Shown: positions 15,800-31,086, counted from the first letter of the stretch. The stretch is 64,000 nucleotides of DNA from Actinomycetota bacterium (GCA_018268595.1 JAFDWH010000008.1:1-64000); one strand, 5' to 3'. Program-made: numbers and translations. The notes: a model not told the origin generated them from the sequence alone.

Positions 15800-16087
15800 G
15801 ACCAGTGCGGATCGCTACATCCCTGCGATGCACAAACCCGCACTGCTCCCACCGCCGCGCCCGCCGCGCTATCCAAAACCGCCGCAAACCGGTACGATCC
15901 GCCGGTCGGCCGATAGTCGTAGCCGCCCACCAGGCCGGAGCCCGCGCCACATACGCGGGTTTCCAGGGCGGGGTCCGTGAGCGCTGACAGCCCCCCGCAC
16001 AGGGCAGCGATGCCGTGTGCTATCTTCGCTGGTCGCGCTTTCGCGCCGCCTCTCTGCTCGCTCTCGACCGCTCGAGGAGTCGCCGTC
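15800..16087 (+). promoter_or_regulatory. rpoB upstream region with promoter-like boxes and a hairpin
   Basis: The 349-bp rplL-rpoB gap holds no gene I can support. It contains TACGAT (15893-15898), a possible -10; a hairpin CCCGCG (15941-15946) with CGCGGG (15954-15959) followed by TTT, which may be a weak terminator; and an extended -10 TGCTATCTT with TATCTT at 16021-16026. The last would give an rpoB leader of about 55 nt. No convincing -35 boxes. rpoBC may thus be transcribed both by read-through and from its own promoter. Confidence 0.45.
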
Positions 16088-19693
<3,606 letters not shown>

Positions 19694-19700
19694 GCATCAC

Positions 19701-23783
<4,083 letters not shown>

Positions 23784-23802
23784 CCTCGTTTCGCTTTGGC
23801 AG

Positions 23803-23910
23803 CCCGCCCGCTTCGGCGCTGACGCCGTGGCGGGCGGGTCCTGACCACCGGCTTCGCCGGCGGTGCCCCTCCGGGCGCGCGCACACCGGCCTTTCGGCCG
23901 GCGCACGTGC
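23803..23910 (+). terminator. Hairpin cluster after rpoC
   Basis: CCCGCCCGC (23803-23811) pairs with GCGGGCGGG (23830-23838), with an inner GGCGC/GACGCC arm. Two more hairpins follow: CCGGCTTCGCCGG (about 23848-23860) and ACCGGCCTTTCGGCCGGC (about 23885-23901). No long T run is present. Together they probably end rpoBC transcription or protect its 3' end. Confidence 0.6.
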
Positions 23911-23943
23911 GTCCTCAGCGCCACCCGCCCGATCGGCGCTGGC

Positions 23944-23949
23944 TAGGGT
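23944..23949 (+). promoter_or_regulatory. -10-like box 9 nt before the SRPBCC start
   Basis: TAGGGT lies 9 nt before the ATG at 23959, in the arrangement seen before several other genes here. No Shine-Dalgarno site. Confidence 0.4.
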
Positions 23950-23958
23950 TCGCGCTCG

Positions 23959-24429
23959 ATGTGGCGTACGTTGAGCACGTATGACGCTCCCGGAGTGACC
24001 GCTGCGGCCGTCTGGTCTTCGGCCTACTCCGACGCCTCGGCGTGGCCTGCGTGGAACGACGCGCTCGCGTCCGCCGAGCTGCTCGGCCCCTTCGCCGTCG
24101 GCTCCCGCGCACGCGTCCGCTTCAAGACCGGCCTGCGCCTGCGCTTCACGCTCGTCGAGGTCGAGTCGGAGCGTGTCTTCACGGACGAGTCGCGCCTGCC
24201 AGGCGCCCGCATGGGCCACCGCCACGAGCTGCAGCCGCTGCCGGCGGCCGGCGACGAGCCCGCCGGCGTCCGGCTCGTCAACACAATCTACATCCGCGGT
24301 CCGCTCGGCCGCCTCTGGGCGTCGATCCTCGGCCCGCAGGCGCAGAACGGTCTGCCCGGCTGGCAGCGCAGAGCCGCCGCGCTCGCGGCCGCAGCGCTGC
24401 CGTCCACCGCCCCCGCCGATGTCTCCTGA
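23959..24429 (+). CDS. SRPBCC (START-like) family protein
   Basis: A 156-residue protein with the SRPBCC pattern: WSSAYSDASAWPAWNDAL at 20-37 (an N-terminal W-x-x-y-sD-x-x-x-W-p-x-W motif), then a run of strands (FKTGLRLRFTLVEVE) and a C-terminal long helix. The family binds hydrophobic ligands in a cavity; the ligand is unknown. The stop overlaps the next start by 11 bases, so the two are probably expressed together. It opens the block inserted between rpoC and rpsG. Confidence 0.75.
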   Translation: MWRTLSTYDAPGVTAAAVWSSAYSDASAWPAWNDALASAELLGPFAVGSRARVRFKTGLRLRFTLVEVESERVFTDESRLPGARMGHRHELQPLPAAGDEPAGVRLVNTIYIRGPLGRLWASILGPQAQNGLPGWQRRAAALAAAALPSTAPADVS

Positions 24430-24718
24430 CTGGCTCGGCAGCCCGCAGCACGTCGTCGCCGGACTGCTCCTCGGGGCTGCCGGCGCCGCCTTCGCGCGCC
24501 GCCGCATGCGCTCGGCCTGGCTCGTCCTCGCCTTCGCCCTCGGGCTCGTCGCGCTCGCCGAGCTGCTGGTCGAGCTGGTCGAGTATCCGCTGCTCTACGG
24601 CGCTGCGGCCCACGCGCACGCGTACGACGACACGATCGCCGACATGGCGGCGACGCTCGTCGGCGGCGTGGTGTGTGGGCTCGCGGCGCTGGTCATGCCT
24701 TTCCCGCCGCTCCTCTGA
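24419..24718 (+). CDS. Small integral membrane protein
   Basis: A 99-residue protein with three hydrophobic segments (about residues 9-27, 32-52 and 73-93). A conserved-looking DDTIADMAATLVGG precedes the last. The layout resembles small VanZ-like or DUF-type membrane proteins, but I cannot assign a family. The start overlaps the end of the SRPBCC gene by 11 bases. Function unknown. Confidence 0.65.
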   Translation: MSPDWLGSPQHVVAGLLLGAAGAAFARRRMRSAWLVLAFALGLVALAELLVELVEYPLLYGAAAHAHAYDDTIADMAATLVGGVVCGLAALVMPFPPLL

Positions 24719-24719
24719 C

Positions 24720-24725
24720 TAGGTT
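24720..24725 (+). promoter_or_regulatory. -10-like box 7 nt before the 261-residue membrane protein
   Basis: TAGGTT begins in the last two bases of the upstream coding region and lies 7 nt before the ATG at 24733. No Shine-Dalgarno site. Confidence 0.4.
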
Positions 24726-24732
24726 TTCGCCG

Positions 24733-25518
24733 ATGCAGGAGGCGCCGGAGATCGATCTCGACGCGCATCGCGACGCGGGCGACCTGATCGCGACGACGCT
24801 CGTGCTGTTCGCTCGGCACGCCGCGCTGTTCCTGTCCGTGACGCTCGTGATCGTCGCGCCCGTCATGGTCCTGGTCACCGGCGTATGGGGCGGCCGCCTT
24901 GCCGGCGGGAGCGCAGCTGACATGCCGGTTGCGGCAGCGGCGGTGACCGCCGCTCTCGCCTTCGTGATGCCGGTGCTCGTCACCGCACTGCACGTGACGA
25001 TCGTGCGTGACCTCGGCGCGGGTCGGGTGCCGACCGTCGCGGAGGCGCCGCGCTTCCCGCTCGCGCTCGCGGCGGTCGTGGTCTACACAATCCTGGTCCT
25101 CGGCGGGGCGATCCTGTTGATCGTCCCCGGGATCTGGGTGTTCATCGCCGGCTACTTCGCGACGCAGACAGCCGTCATGGAACGCTGCGGGCCGCTGGCG
25201 GCGTTTCGCCGCAGCTCGCACCTGGTCGAGGGTCGCTGGTGGCGCACCGCCGGGACGCTGCTGCTCGGCTGGGTTCTCCTGACGATTGCGTCCTACCTGC
25301 CGGGACGGGCGATCGACGCGATCCCCTCCGGCGTCCTCTACATCGCGCTCTACATCCTGCTGCAGGTGCTCACGCTCTCGCTGACCGCCCTCTTCGGGAC
25401 GCTCCTGTACTTCTCGCTGCAGGCGCGGAACGAGCATCCGTTCGGCGCTGCGCCGGTCGGCGCGTATCTGCCTCCCGTGCCGCCCACGCCAACAGTCCGG
25501 TCACGTCGCGATCCGTGA
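24733..25518 (+). CDS. Multi-pass membrane protein, unknown function
   Basis: A 261-residue protein with about six membrane segments after a short N-terminal cytosolic stretch (MQEAPEIDLDAHRDAGDLI). It includes GGAILLIVPGIWVFIAGYFA and FRRSSHLVEGRWWRTAG, typical of membrane proteins often labelled as glycerophosphoryl-diester-phosphodiesterase membrane domain. The last 149 bases are antisense to the end of the HAD-like gene. No enzymatic residues are visible. Confidence 0.75.
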   Translation: MQEAPEIDLDAHRDAGDLIATTLVLFARHAALFLSVTLVIVAPVMVLVTGVWGGRLAGGSAADMPVAAAAVTAALAFVMPVLVTALHVTIVRDLGAGRVPTVAEAPRFPLALAAVVVYTILVLGGAILLIVPGIWVFIAGYFATQTAVMERCGPLAAFRRSSHLVEGRWWRTAGTLLLGWVLLTIASYLPGRAIDAIPSGVLYIALYILLQVLTLSLTALFGTLLYFSLQARNEHPFGAAPVGAYLPPVPPTPTVRSRRDP

Positions 25519-25975
25519 GCCCCACCGCGGGCTCCGTCGTCACCAGCAGCGTCGGCGCCCCGGTCGTCGCGCGCGCAAGCGCCCACGCCTCGCACGCCTC
25601 GCCGTGCGCGTCGTCGATCCACGCCAGCGCCCGGGCGCCGCACCAGGCGTCGATCGCGTCGAGCTTCCAGTGGCCCTGCATGCTCGCGCCCGGCCCTGCC
25701 GCGCGAGCGAACGAGACGTAGGGCCAAGGGCCGTCGAGCCCCAGCGCCGACGGCAGGTACTCGTTCGCCTTCTCCTCCCAGCCGGTGCACCAGACCGGTT
25801 CGAACGCGGACGACAGACGACGCAGGTGTTCGCCGGCGGTGGCCGAAAGGAAGTGGGCGATGCCGTCCACCATCTCGAAGCGTCCCGCCGGGCGCGCTCG
25901 GAGCGCGAACCCGAACAGGGAGATCACGCCGTCGACGTCGACGAGCAGCAGCGGCCGCTCCGGACTCGTGCGCAT
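25370..25975 (-). CDS. HAD-like hydrolase (HAD/SAK-type) with antisense-overlapping tail
   Basis: A 201-residue protein. VDVDGVIS near residues 12-19 is the HAD motif I (D13 and D15); HWKLDAIDAWCGARALAWIDD near 105-125 supplies the later motifs. It resembles the HAD domains of Swiss-army-knife RNA-repair proteins, which can stand alone in actinobacteria. The domain appears complete by about residue 160; the last ~40 residues are Arg/Ala-rich and antisense to the membrane gene, so they may be non-functional extension. ATG at 25975 or GTG at 25981 is the start. Phosphatase activity is inferred. Confidence 0.7.
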   Translation of the reverse strand: MRTSPERPLLLVDVDGVISLFGFALRARPAGRFEMVDGIAHFLSATAGEHLRRLSSAFEPVWCTGWEEKANEYLPSALGLDGPWPYVSFARAAGPGASMQGHWKLDAIDAWCGARALAWIDDAHGEACEAWALARATTGAPTLLVTTEPAVGLTDRDVTGLLAWAAREADTRRPAQRRTDARSAPAARSTGASRRGRSARA

Positions 25976-26137
25976 GCGCACAGTCTGCCGGCCGCGCCAA
26001 CCTTTATCCCCCGCGAAGCGCGACCGGTACTCTGTCCCGATCCAGGGGACGAACTCAAGCGGTCGCTCCGCGCTGCCGACGTACGTGGTGAGGAGCGGTT
26101 CGCTCGGGCCGCCGGAAGCGGACGCCCGCTGATCTTC

Positions 26138-27019
26138 ATGACCATCTACCTCGGCATCCTGCTCGCGCTCGCCTGCGCCTTCACGACGAACCTCGGGTTC
26201 CTCTACAAGCACCGCGGGGCGTGCGACGCGCCTGCCGTCCACGTCTCGCACCCGCTGCGCTCGGCGCGCGGCCTGTTCGCCTCGCGCTGGTTCGCGATCG
26301 GCATGCTCGTGGCCGTCGGCGCGTGGGCGCTGCACGTCAGCGCGCTCGCGCTCGCGCCGATGTCGGTGGTGCAGGCGGTCCTGGCAGGCGGGGTCGTGCT
26401 GTTGGCCGTGATGGCGGAGCGGATCTTCGGCTTCAAGGTCGGGCCGCGCCAGTGGGCGGGCCTCGGACTGACCGCGCTCGGCCTCGTCCTGCTCGGCTTC
26501 ACGCTCCCGCACGTCCACGGCGCCCAGTCGCAGTTCTCGCTGCCCGGGATGATCGCGTTCGAGGCCGGCTTCGTCGCGTTCGGCGCGTTGCTGATCATGG
26601 GCAAGCGGATCGGCGCGCCCGACCATCACCACGGCGTGATGCTCGGTGCCGCCGCCGGCGTCCTGTTCGGCGTCTCCGACGTCTCGATCAAGGCGATCAC
26701 GGGCCTCGTCGGCGACGTCGGCATCTTCTCCGCGCTGCTGAGCCCGTGGACGCTCGTCGCGCTCGCGGCCTCCGTCGCCGCGTTCTACGCCTCGGCGAAG
26801 GGCCTGCAGGAGGGCGACGCGGTGCCGGTCATCGCGCTCACCGGGACGGCGGCGAACGTCTCCGGCATCCTCGGCGGGATCGTCGTCTTCGGCGACCCGC
26901 TGCCCGGCTCCGCCGTCGGGATCGTGCTGCAGGGCGTCGCATTCGCGCTCGTCGTCGTGGCCGCGGCGCTCACGCCCGCGCCGGTCCGTGCGGTCGCTGC
27001 GCCCGCCGCGGCCCACTGA
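26138..27019 (+). CDS. DMT/NIPA-like transporter
   Basis: A 293-residue protein with nine or ten membrane segments in two similar halves, typical of the drug/metabolite transporter superfamily; the pattern near MSVVQAVLAGGVVLLAVMAER resembles EamA and eukaryotic NIPA magnesium transporters. HHHG in a loop after GAPD is a possible metal-binding feature. The ATG at 26138 begins directly with the first helix. It is divergent from the HAD gene. Substrate unknown. Confidence 0.7.
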   Translation: MTIYLGILLALACAFTTNLGFLYKHRGACDAPAVHVSHPLRSARGLFASRWFAIGMLVAVGAWALHVSALALAPMSVVQAVLAGGVVLLAVMAERIFGFKVGPRQWAGLGLTALGLVLLGFTLPHVHGAQSQFSLPGMIAFEAGFVAFGALLIMGKRIGAPDHHHGVMLGAAAGVLFGVSDVSIKAITGLVGDVGIFSALLSPWTLVALAASVAAFYASAKGLQEGDAVPVIALTGTAANVSGILGGIVVFGDPLPGSAVGIVLQGVAFALVVVAAALTPAPVRAVAAPAAAH

Positions 27020-27021
27020 GC

Positions 27022-27106
27022 TGTACGTCTTGTACAAGGCGTCCGCGGCGGATCTGCCCGCGGGATGGTTGCTCCGCAGTGCCATGGGGCAATACCGTTG
27101 TACGTC
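27022..27106 (+). promoter_or_regulatory. Aminotransferase upstream region: repeated TGTACGTC and TTGTACAA
   Basis: TGTACGTC occurs at 27022-27029 and again at 27099-27106, 77 bp apart. The palindrome TTGTACAA lies at 27030-27037, touching the first copy. Between them TTGCTC (27069-27074) and AATACC (27091-27096) form a possible promoter with 16-bp spacing. The arrangement looks like operator sites around a promoter. The PucR regulator encoded downstream is the natural candidate to bind it, but this is inference. Confidence 0.45.
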
Positions 27107-27133
27107 GAGGCGTAGACACGAGGAGATCGCGCG

Positions 27134-28552
27134 ATGGCGACGACCGGGCAGCCGACCACGGACGCCACGGCCACGCTGCAGGACCTGGCGAAGCGGCATC
27201 TGTGGATGGCGTTCACCCGTATGGGCGCCTACGCGGACGCCGAGGTCCCCGTCATCGTCCGCGGCGACGGCTGCTACGTGTGGGACGAGCACGGGAACCG
27301 CTACCTCGACGGCCTCTCCTCGCTCTTCTGCGCCAACCTCGGCCACGGCCGCGCCGACATCGCCCGCGCGGGCGCCGAGCAGGCGGAGCGGATCGACTAC
27401 TTCTCGACGTGGTCCTACGCGCACCCGCCCGCGATCGAGCTGGCGGCAAAGCTCGCCTCGCTCGCGCCCGGCGACCTCAACCGCGTCTTCTTCACCAGCG
27501 GCGGCAGCGAGTCGGTCGAGTCGGCGCTGAAGCTCGCACGCGCCTACCACAAGCTGACCGGCCATCCGAACAAGACGAAGGTCGTGGCGCGGGAGATCGC
27601 GTACCACGGCGCCTCGCTCGGAGCGCTCTCGGCGACCGGCATCCCGGCGCTGCGCACGCCGTTCGAGCCGTTCACGCCCGGCGGCGTCCACGTGCCGAGC
27701 ACGAACCTGTACCGCCGCGCCGACGGCTTCGACCCGCTGTCGCTCGCCGAGGCCGTTCGCGACCGCATCCTGTTCGAGGGACCCGAGACGGTCGGCGCGG
27801 TGATCATGGAGCCGGTCCAGAACGCGGGCGGCTGCTTCACGCCCCCCGACGGCTACTTCCAGCGGATCCGCGAGATCTGCGACGAGTTCGACGTGCTGAT
27901 GATCTCCGACGACGTGATCTGCTCGTTCGGACGGCTCGGCACGTGGTTCGGCGCGCAGCGCTACGACTACGTGCCGGACGTCATCACGACCGCGAAGGGC
28001 ATCACCGGCGCGATCGCTCCCCTCGGCGCGCTGATCGTCTCCGACCGCGTCGCGGCCCCCTTCATGGAGGGGACCGAGATGTTCCTGCACGGCTTCACCT
28101 TCGCCGGCCACCCGATCTGCGCGACCGTCGCGCTGGCCGCGATCGACGCCTACGAGCGGGAGGGGATCCTCGAGCATGTGCGCGCGAACGAGGCGCCGTT
28201 CCGCGCCATGCTCGAGTCGCTGCGGGACATCCCGATCGTCGGCGACGTGCGCGGCGCCGGCTATTTCCAGGCGATCGAGCTGGTGAAGGACCGCGACACG
28301 AAGGAGACGTTCGACGACGACGAGGCCGAGACGCTGCTGCGCGGCTTCCTCTCGGGCGAGCTGTTCCGGCGCGGCCTCGTCTGCCGCGCCGACGACCGCG
28401 GCGACCCGGTGATCCAGCTGTCGCCGCCGCTGATCGCCGGGCCCGAGCAGTTCGCCGAGATCGAGGCGGTGCTGCGGCCCGTGCTCGAGGAGGCGACGCG
28501 CCGCATGCACCTGCGCGGCGCCGTCCCGCGCGTGGGAGTGCGCAGAGCGTGA
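27134..28552 (+). CDS. Class III PLP-dependent aminotransferase
   Basis: A 472-residue enzyme of the omega-amino-acid/polyamine aminotransferase group. TSGGSESVESALKLAR binds the cofactor phosphate, DDVICSFGR carries the conserved Asp, and TTAKGITGA has the Schiff-base Lys (K288). These enzymes move an amino group from a terminal amine such as beta-alanine, GABA or putrescine to pyruvate or 2-oxoglutarate. GAGGAGA 8 nt upstream is a strong ribosome binding site. The PucR gene starts 13 bases after its stop, so nitrogen-compound catabolism under PucR control is likely. Confidence 0.9.
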   Translation: MATTGQPTTDATATLQDLAKRHLWMAFTRMGAYADAEVPVIVRGDGCYVWDEHGNRYLDGLSSLFCANLGHGRADIARAGAEQAERIDYFSTWSYAHPPAIELAAKLASLAPGDLNRVFFTSGGSESVESALKLARAYHKLTGHPNKTKVVAREIAYHGASLGALSATGIPALRTPFEPFTPGGVHVPSTNLYRRADGFDPLSLAEAVRDRILFEGPETVGAVIMEPVQNAGGCFTPPDGYFQRIREICDEFDVLMISDDVICSFGRLGTWFGAQRYDYVPDVITTAKGITGAIAPLGALIVSDRVAAPFMEGTEMFLHGFTFAGHPICATVALAAIDAYEREGILEHVRANEAPFRAMLESLRDIPIVGDVRGAGYFQAIELVKDRDTKETFDDDEAETLLRGFLSGELFRRGLVCRADDRGDPVIQLSPPLIAGPEQFAEIEAVLRPVLEEATRRMHLRGAVPRVGVRRA

Positions 28553-28565
28553 TCGCGAGCCGCGC

Positions 28566-30215
28566 ATGTTGACGGTGGGGGAGCTGGTCCGCAGCCTCGA
28601 CCTGCGTCTCGTCGCGGGGGAGCCGGGCCTCGAAGCGCCGATCCGCTGGGTCCACATCTCTGAGCTGGAGGACCCGACGCCGTGGATGTCGGGGGGCGAG
28701 CTGCTGTTGACGACCGGCCTCCAGCTCGACACGCCCAAGCGCCAGCGCGCGTTCGTCGATCGCCTCGCCGACCACCAGCTCGCAGGTCTCGGCTTCGGCA
28801 CCGGCTTCTCGCACAGAGCCGTGCCGGAGGCTGTCGCCGCCGCTGCCCGCGAGCGCGACCTGCCGCTCGTCGAGGTGCCCTACGAGGTGCCGTTCATCGC
28901 CGTCACGGAGGCGGCCTTCAGCCGCCTCGTCAACGAGCAGTACGCCGTGCTGCGGCGCGCGATCGCGGCCCACGAGCGGCTGGAGCGAATCGTGCTCGCC
29001 GAGCGCGGCCTCGACACGGTCGTCGCGGCGCTCGCGACGTTGATCGGCGGCACCGTGCTGGCGTATGACGCGCGCGGCGCGCTGCTCGTGCGACGCGCCT
29101 TCCGTCAGGAGCTCGACGACGTCGCGCTCGCCGAGCTGGGCGCCGAGCTGGCGGTGCGCGCCCGCGCCGGCGAGCGCCAGAGCTTCGCCCCCAGCGCGGC
29201 CGCGCTCGCCGGGCGCGCGCTCGTGCTGCCGGTGCGCGCGAGTGGCGCGCGCGAGCTGGGCGAGAGCGAAGGCGGCGCACCGCTGCAGGCGTGGCTGGTC
29301 GCGGTCAAGGACGAGGACGGCTTCTCCGAGCTCGACCGCCTCACCTTGCACCAGGCGGTCACGATCGTCGCGCTCGAGCTGCTGCGCCGGCGGATCGCCG
29401 AGGACACGGAGCGGCGGCTGGCCGGGGACGTGCTGAACGCGATCGTCAGCGGCGACCTCGCCGGCCCCGAGCTGGTGCGGCGGCTGGAGCCGTTCGGGCT
29501 GTCCGAGCACGTCGGCGCGATCGTGCTCGCGTCGCCGCGGCCGGGCGGCGCGGCGCTCGGCGACGCCGAGGCCGCGCTCGCGACGGCGCTGCGCGGCGAG
29601 GCGACCCAGGGGCTCGTCGCGCGCTCGGAAGGGCTCGCGTGCGCGCTCGTGCCCGGGCTCGACGAGGAGGAGCTGTTCGCGCTCGCCGAGCGCGTCGGCG
29701 GGCGCGCCGCGCGCGCGCTCGACGCGCACGTCAGGCTGGGCGCCGGCCGCGCGGTCGGCGGCGCGCAGGCGCGCCGCTCCTTCCACGAGGCGCGCTGCGC
29801 GCTGGAGGCGCGCGCGCTGGCGGTGATGGACGGGGCCCTGAGCGTCGGCAACGGGAACGGCGCCGTCGTCGGCGAGGCGGCCGGCGCGAGTGTCGCGACG
29901 TACCGCGACCTCGGCTCCTTCCAGCTGCTGCTGGCGTTGCAGGACGACGACGCGCTGCGCCTGTTCTGCGACTCGATCCTCGCGCCGATCGAGCAGAGCG
30001 AGGGCGCCTACGGCGGCGAGCTGATGCGCTCGCTGGAGGCGTTCATCGAGGAGAACGGCCAGTGGGAGCGCGCCGCGAAGCGGCTCTACTGCCACCGTCA
30101 CACGCTGCGGTACCGCATGCGCCGCGTGGAGGAGCTGACCGGCCGCAGCCTCGCCAACGCGCGCGACCGGATCGAGTTCTGGCTCGCCCTGCGCGGGCGC
30201 GAGCTGGTGCACTGA
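28566..30215 (+). CDS. PucR-family transcriptional regulator
   Basis: A 549-residue regulator with the three-part PucR layout: an N-terminal PucR domain ([18 protein letters not shown], with [10 protein letters not shown]), a GGDEF-like middle region (about 290-400), and a C-terminal helix-turn-helix ([20 protein letters not shown], about 505-530). Relatives control purine, polyamine or amino acid catabolism, usually sensing a metabolite with the N-terminal part. Its place directly after the aminotransferase suggests it regulates that gene. Length fits the family. It ends 41 bases before the rpsL-like fragment. Confidence 0.9.
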   Translation: MLTVGELVRSLDLRLVAGEPGLEAPIRWVHISELEDPTPWMSGGELLLTTGLQLDTPKRQRAFVDRLADHQLAGLGFGTGFSHRAVPEAVAAAARERDLPLVEVPYEVPFIAVTEAAFSRLVNEQYAVLRRAIAAHERLERIVLAERGLDTVVAALATLIGGTVLAYDARGALLVRRAFRQELDDVALAELGAELAVRARAGERQSFAPSAAALAGRALVLPVRASGARELGESEGGAPLQAWLVAVKDEDGFSELDRLTLHQAVTIVALELLRRRIAEDTERRLAGDVLNAIVSGDLAGPELVRRLEPFGLSEHVGAIVLASPRPGGAALGDAEAALATALRGEATQGLVARSEGLACALVPGLDEEELFALAERVGGRAARALDAHVRLGAGRAVGGAQARRSFHEARCALEARALAVMDGALSVGNGNGAVVGEAAGASVATYRDLGSFQLLLALQDDDALRLFCDSILAPIEQSEGAYGGELMRSLEAFIEENGQWERAAKRLYCHRHTLRYRMRRVEELTGRSLANARDRIEFWLALRGRELVH

Positions 30216-30240
30216 GGCGCCGCGTCCCGCCGCACGCTGC

Positions 30241-30246
30241 TACGAT
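30241..30246 (+). promoter_or_regulatory. -10-like box 10 nt before the rpsL-like start
   Basis: TACGAT is followed 10 nt later by the ATG at 30257. It probably starts the rpsG transcript, with the short rpsL-like frame as its first codons. No clear -35. Confidence 0.45.
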
Positions 30247-30256
30247 CCCGCGCCAC

Positions 30257-30280
30257 ATGCCTACGACCAGCCAGCCGTAA
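30257..30280 (+). pseudogene. rpsL: Remnant of rpsL (S12): MPTTSQP then stop
   Basis: ATG at 30257 opens a seven-residue frame, MPTTSQP, ending TAA at 30278-30280; the final A is the first base of the rpsG ATG (TAATG). Bacterial S12 typically begins MPT-x-x-Q (MPTINQL, MPTIQQL and similar), and rpsL always precedes rpsG in this operon type. The simplest reading is that the rpsL gene lost its interior, keeping its first six codons and stop. Since S12 is essential, a full copy must exist elsewhere, or the deletion is an assembly error. A chance leader peptide that resembles S12 is the alternative. Confidence 0.6.
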
Positions 30281-30750
30281 TGCCGCGCCGCGCCGCAGCC
30301 GCCGTCCGAGCGATCGAGCCGGACGCCATCCATCGCTCCCGCCTCGTCCAGCAGGTCATCAACCGCGTGATGCTGGACGGCAAGAAGTCCACCGCCGAGC
30401 GGATCGTCTACGACGCGCTCGCGATCATCGGCGAGCGCACGGGCAAGGATCCGATCGAGCAGCTCGAGGCGTCCCTCAAGGCGCTGACGCCGCAGCTCGA
30501 GGTCCGCTCCCGCCGCGTCGGCGGCGCGACCTACCAGGTTCCCGTCGAGGTGCCCGCGCGTCGCGCCCGCACGCTCGCCGTCCGCTGGTTGGTCCAGTTC
30601 GCGCGCCAGCGTCGCGAGAAGACGATGGCGCAGCGGCTCGCCAACGAGCTGATGGACGCGCTGTCGCAGCAGGGCGCCGCGTACAAGCGCAAGGACGACA
30701 TCTACCGCATGGCGCAGGCCAACAAGGCCTTCGCGCACTACCGCTGGTAG
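30280..30750 (+). CDS. rpsG: 30S ribosomal protein S7
   Basis: A 156-residue S7 of standard length: MPRR start, then [26 protein letters not shown] near 22-47 and [18 protein letters not shown] near 106-125, ending AFAHYRW. S7 nucleates assembly of the small-subunit head and contacts E-site tRNA. The start overlaps the stop of the rpsL-like fragment (TAATG), so translation may be coupled to that seven-codon frame. A terminator-like hairpin follows. Confidence 0.96.
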   Translation: MPRRAAAAVRAIEPDAIHRSRLVQQVINRVMLDGKKSTAERIVYDALAIIGERTGKDPIEQLEASLKALTPQLEVRSRRVGGATYQVPVEVPARRARTLAVRWLVQFARQRREKTMAQRLANELMDALSQQGAAYKRKDDIYRMAQANKAFAHYRW

Positions 30751-30782
30751 CGCTCGTCCGAGCCACCGCCGAACCGCCTGGA

Positions 30783-30815
30783 GCGCCGCCGTCGAGCGGC
30801 GCTTCGTCGTTCTCG
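30783..30815 (+). terminator. Terminator-like hairpin after rpsG
   Basis: GCGCCGC (30783-30789) pairs with GCGGCGC (30796-30802) around CGTCGA, followed by TTCGTCGTTCTCG. The same 13-nt tail is found after rplL. It would separate rpsG from fusA, which has its own promoter downstream. Confidence 0.7.
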
Positions 30816-30889
30816 ATCGAATCGCCCGAGGTCCGAGCCGGCCGGGGAATCGGCGGCGGCGGCGGCCGATCCGTCCGCAGTTCCTCTGC

Positions 30890-30895
30890 TATATT
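30890..30895 (+). promoter_or_regulatory. fusA promoter (-10 TATATT)
   Basis: TATATT is the best -10 match in the window, in a local AT-rich patch of a GC-rich region. The -35 position (CGATCC, 30867-30872) is poor. Transcription would start near 30902, giving a leader of about 185 nt before fusA. Confidence 0.6.
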
Positions 30896-30959
30896 CCCTC
30901 GCCGCCTCCGGGGACTGCGCGTGCGTTTGCGCAGGTCGCCGCAACGGAGGTCACGAGCC

Positions 30960-30980
30960 ATGGAGACTTCCACTCGATAA
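30960..30980 (+). CDS. Six-codon leader peptide METSTR before fusA
   Basis: ATG at 30960 has a strong Shine-Dalgarno site (ACGGAGG, 30944-30950, 9 nt upstream) and encodes METSTR followed by TAA. Two Thr codons are ACT and the Arg codon is CGA, low-GC choices against the CGC/ACG preference of neighbouring genes. The frame ends 35 nt before the terminator stem. It is placed as expected for an attenuation leader peptide that senses translation speed or drug-stalled ribosomes. Confidence 0.6.
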   Translation: METSTR

Positions 30981-31015
30981 GACGCCGGCCCCGGGACGAC
31001 ATTCCACGTCACGAC

Positions 31016-31037
31016 CGGGCCCACTGGGCCCGTTTTT
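31016..31037 (+). terminator. Intrinsic terminator/attenuator upstream of fusA
   Basis: CGGGCCC (31016-31022), loop ACT and GGGCCCG (31026-31032) form a perfect 7-bp GC stem followed by TTTTT (31033-31037). This is the cleanest rho-independent terminator in the window, and it sits between the promoter and the fusA start, 49 nt before the ATG. Confidence 0.85.
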
Positions 31038-31086
31038 GTGCCCGGCGCCACGACCGCCTGACAGCCAGAGAAGAGACCGCACCCAC

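Larger units (their letters stand above)
30901..31086 (+). promoter_or_regulatory. fusA leader: hairpin, leader peptide and attenuator
   Basis: The rpsG-fusA gap (30751-31086) holds no full gene. Its leader part contains a hairpin CTGCGC (30915-30920) with GCGCAG (30929-30934), the METSTR frame (30960-30980) and an intrinsic terminator (31016-31037). GGCCCCGGG (30987-30995) could pair, with one bulged C, with CCGGGCC in the 5' arm of the terminator to form a competing structure. GTCACGA occurs twice (30950-30956 and 31008-31014). This is the layout of ribosome-controlled transcription attenuation. Confidence 0.65.

Noticed and set aside
15977-16087. In-frame N-terminal extension of rpoB from an upstream ATG
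   Set aside because: TTG at 16088 has GAGGAG 8 nt upstream and gives the usual N-terminus; the extension covers a -10 box at 16021 and has no family similarity.
25604-26137. N-terminal extension of the DMT transporter
   Set aside because: It is antisense to the HAD gene and hydrophilic; the ATG at 26138 begins directly with a membrane helix.
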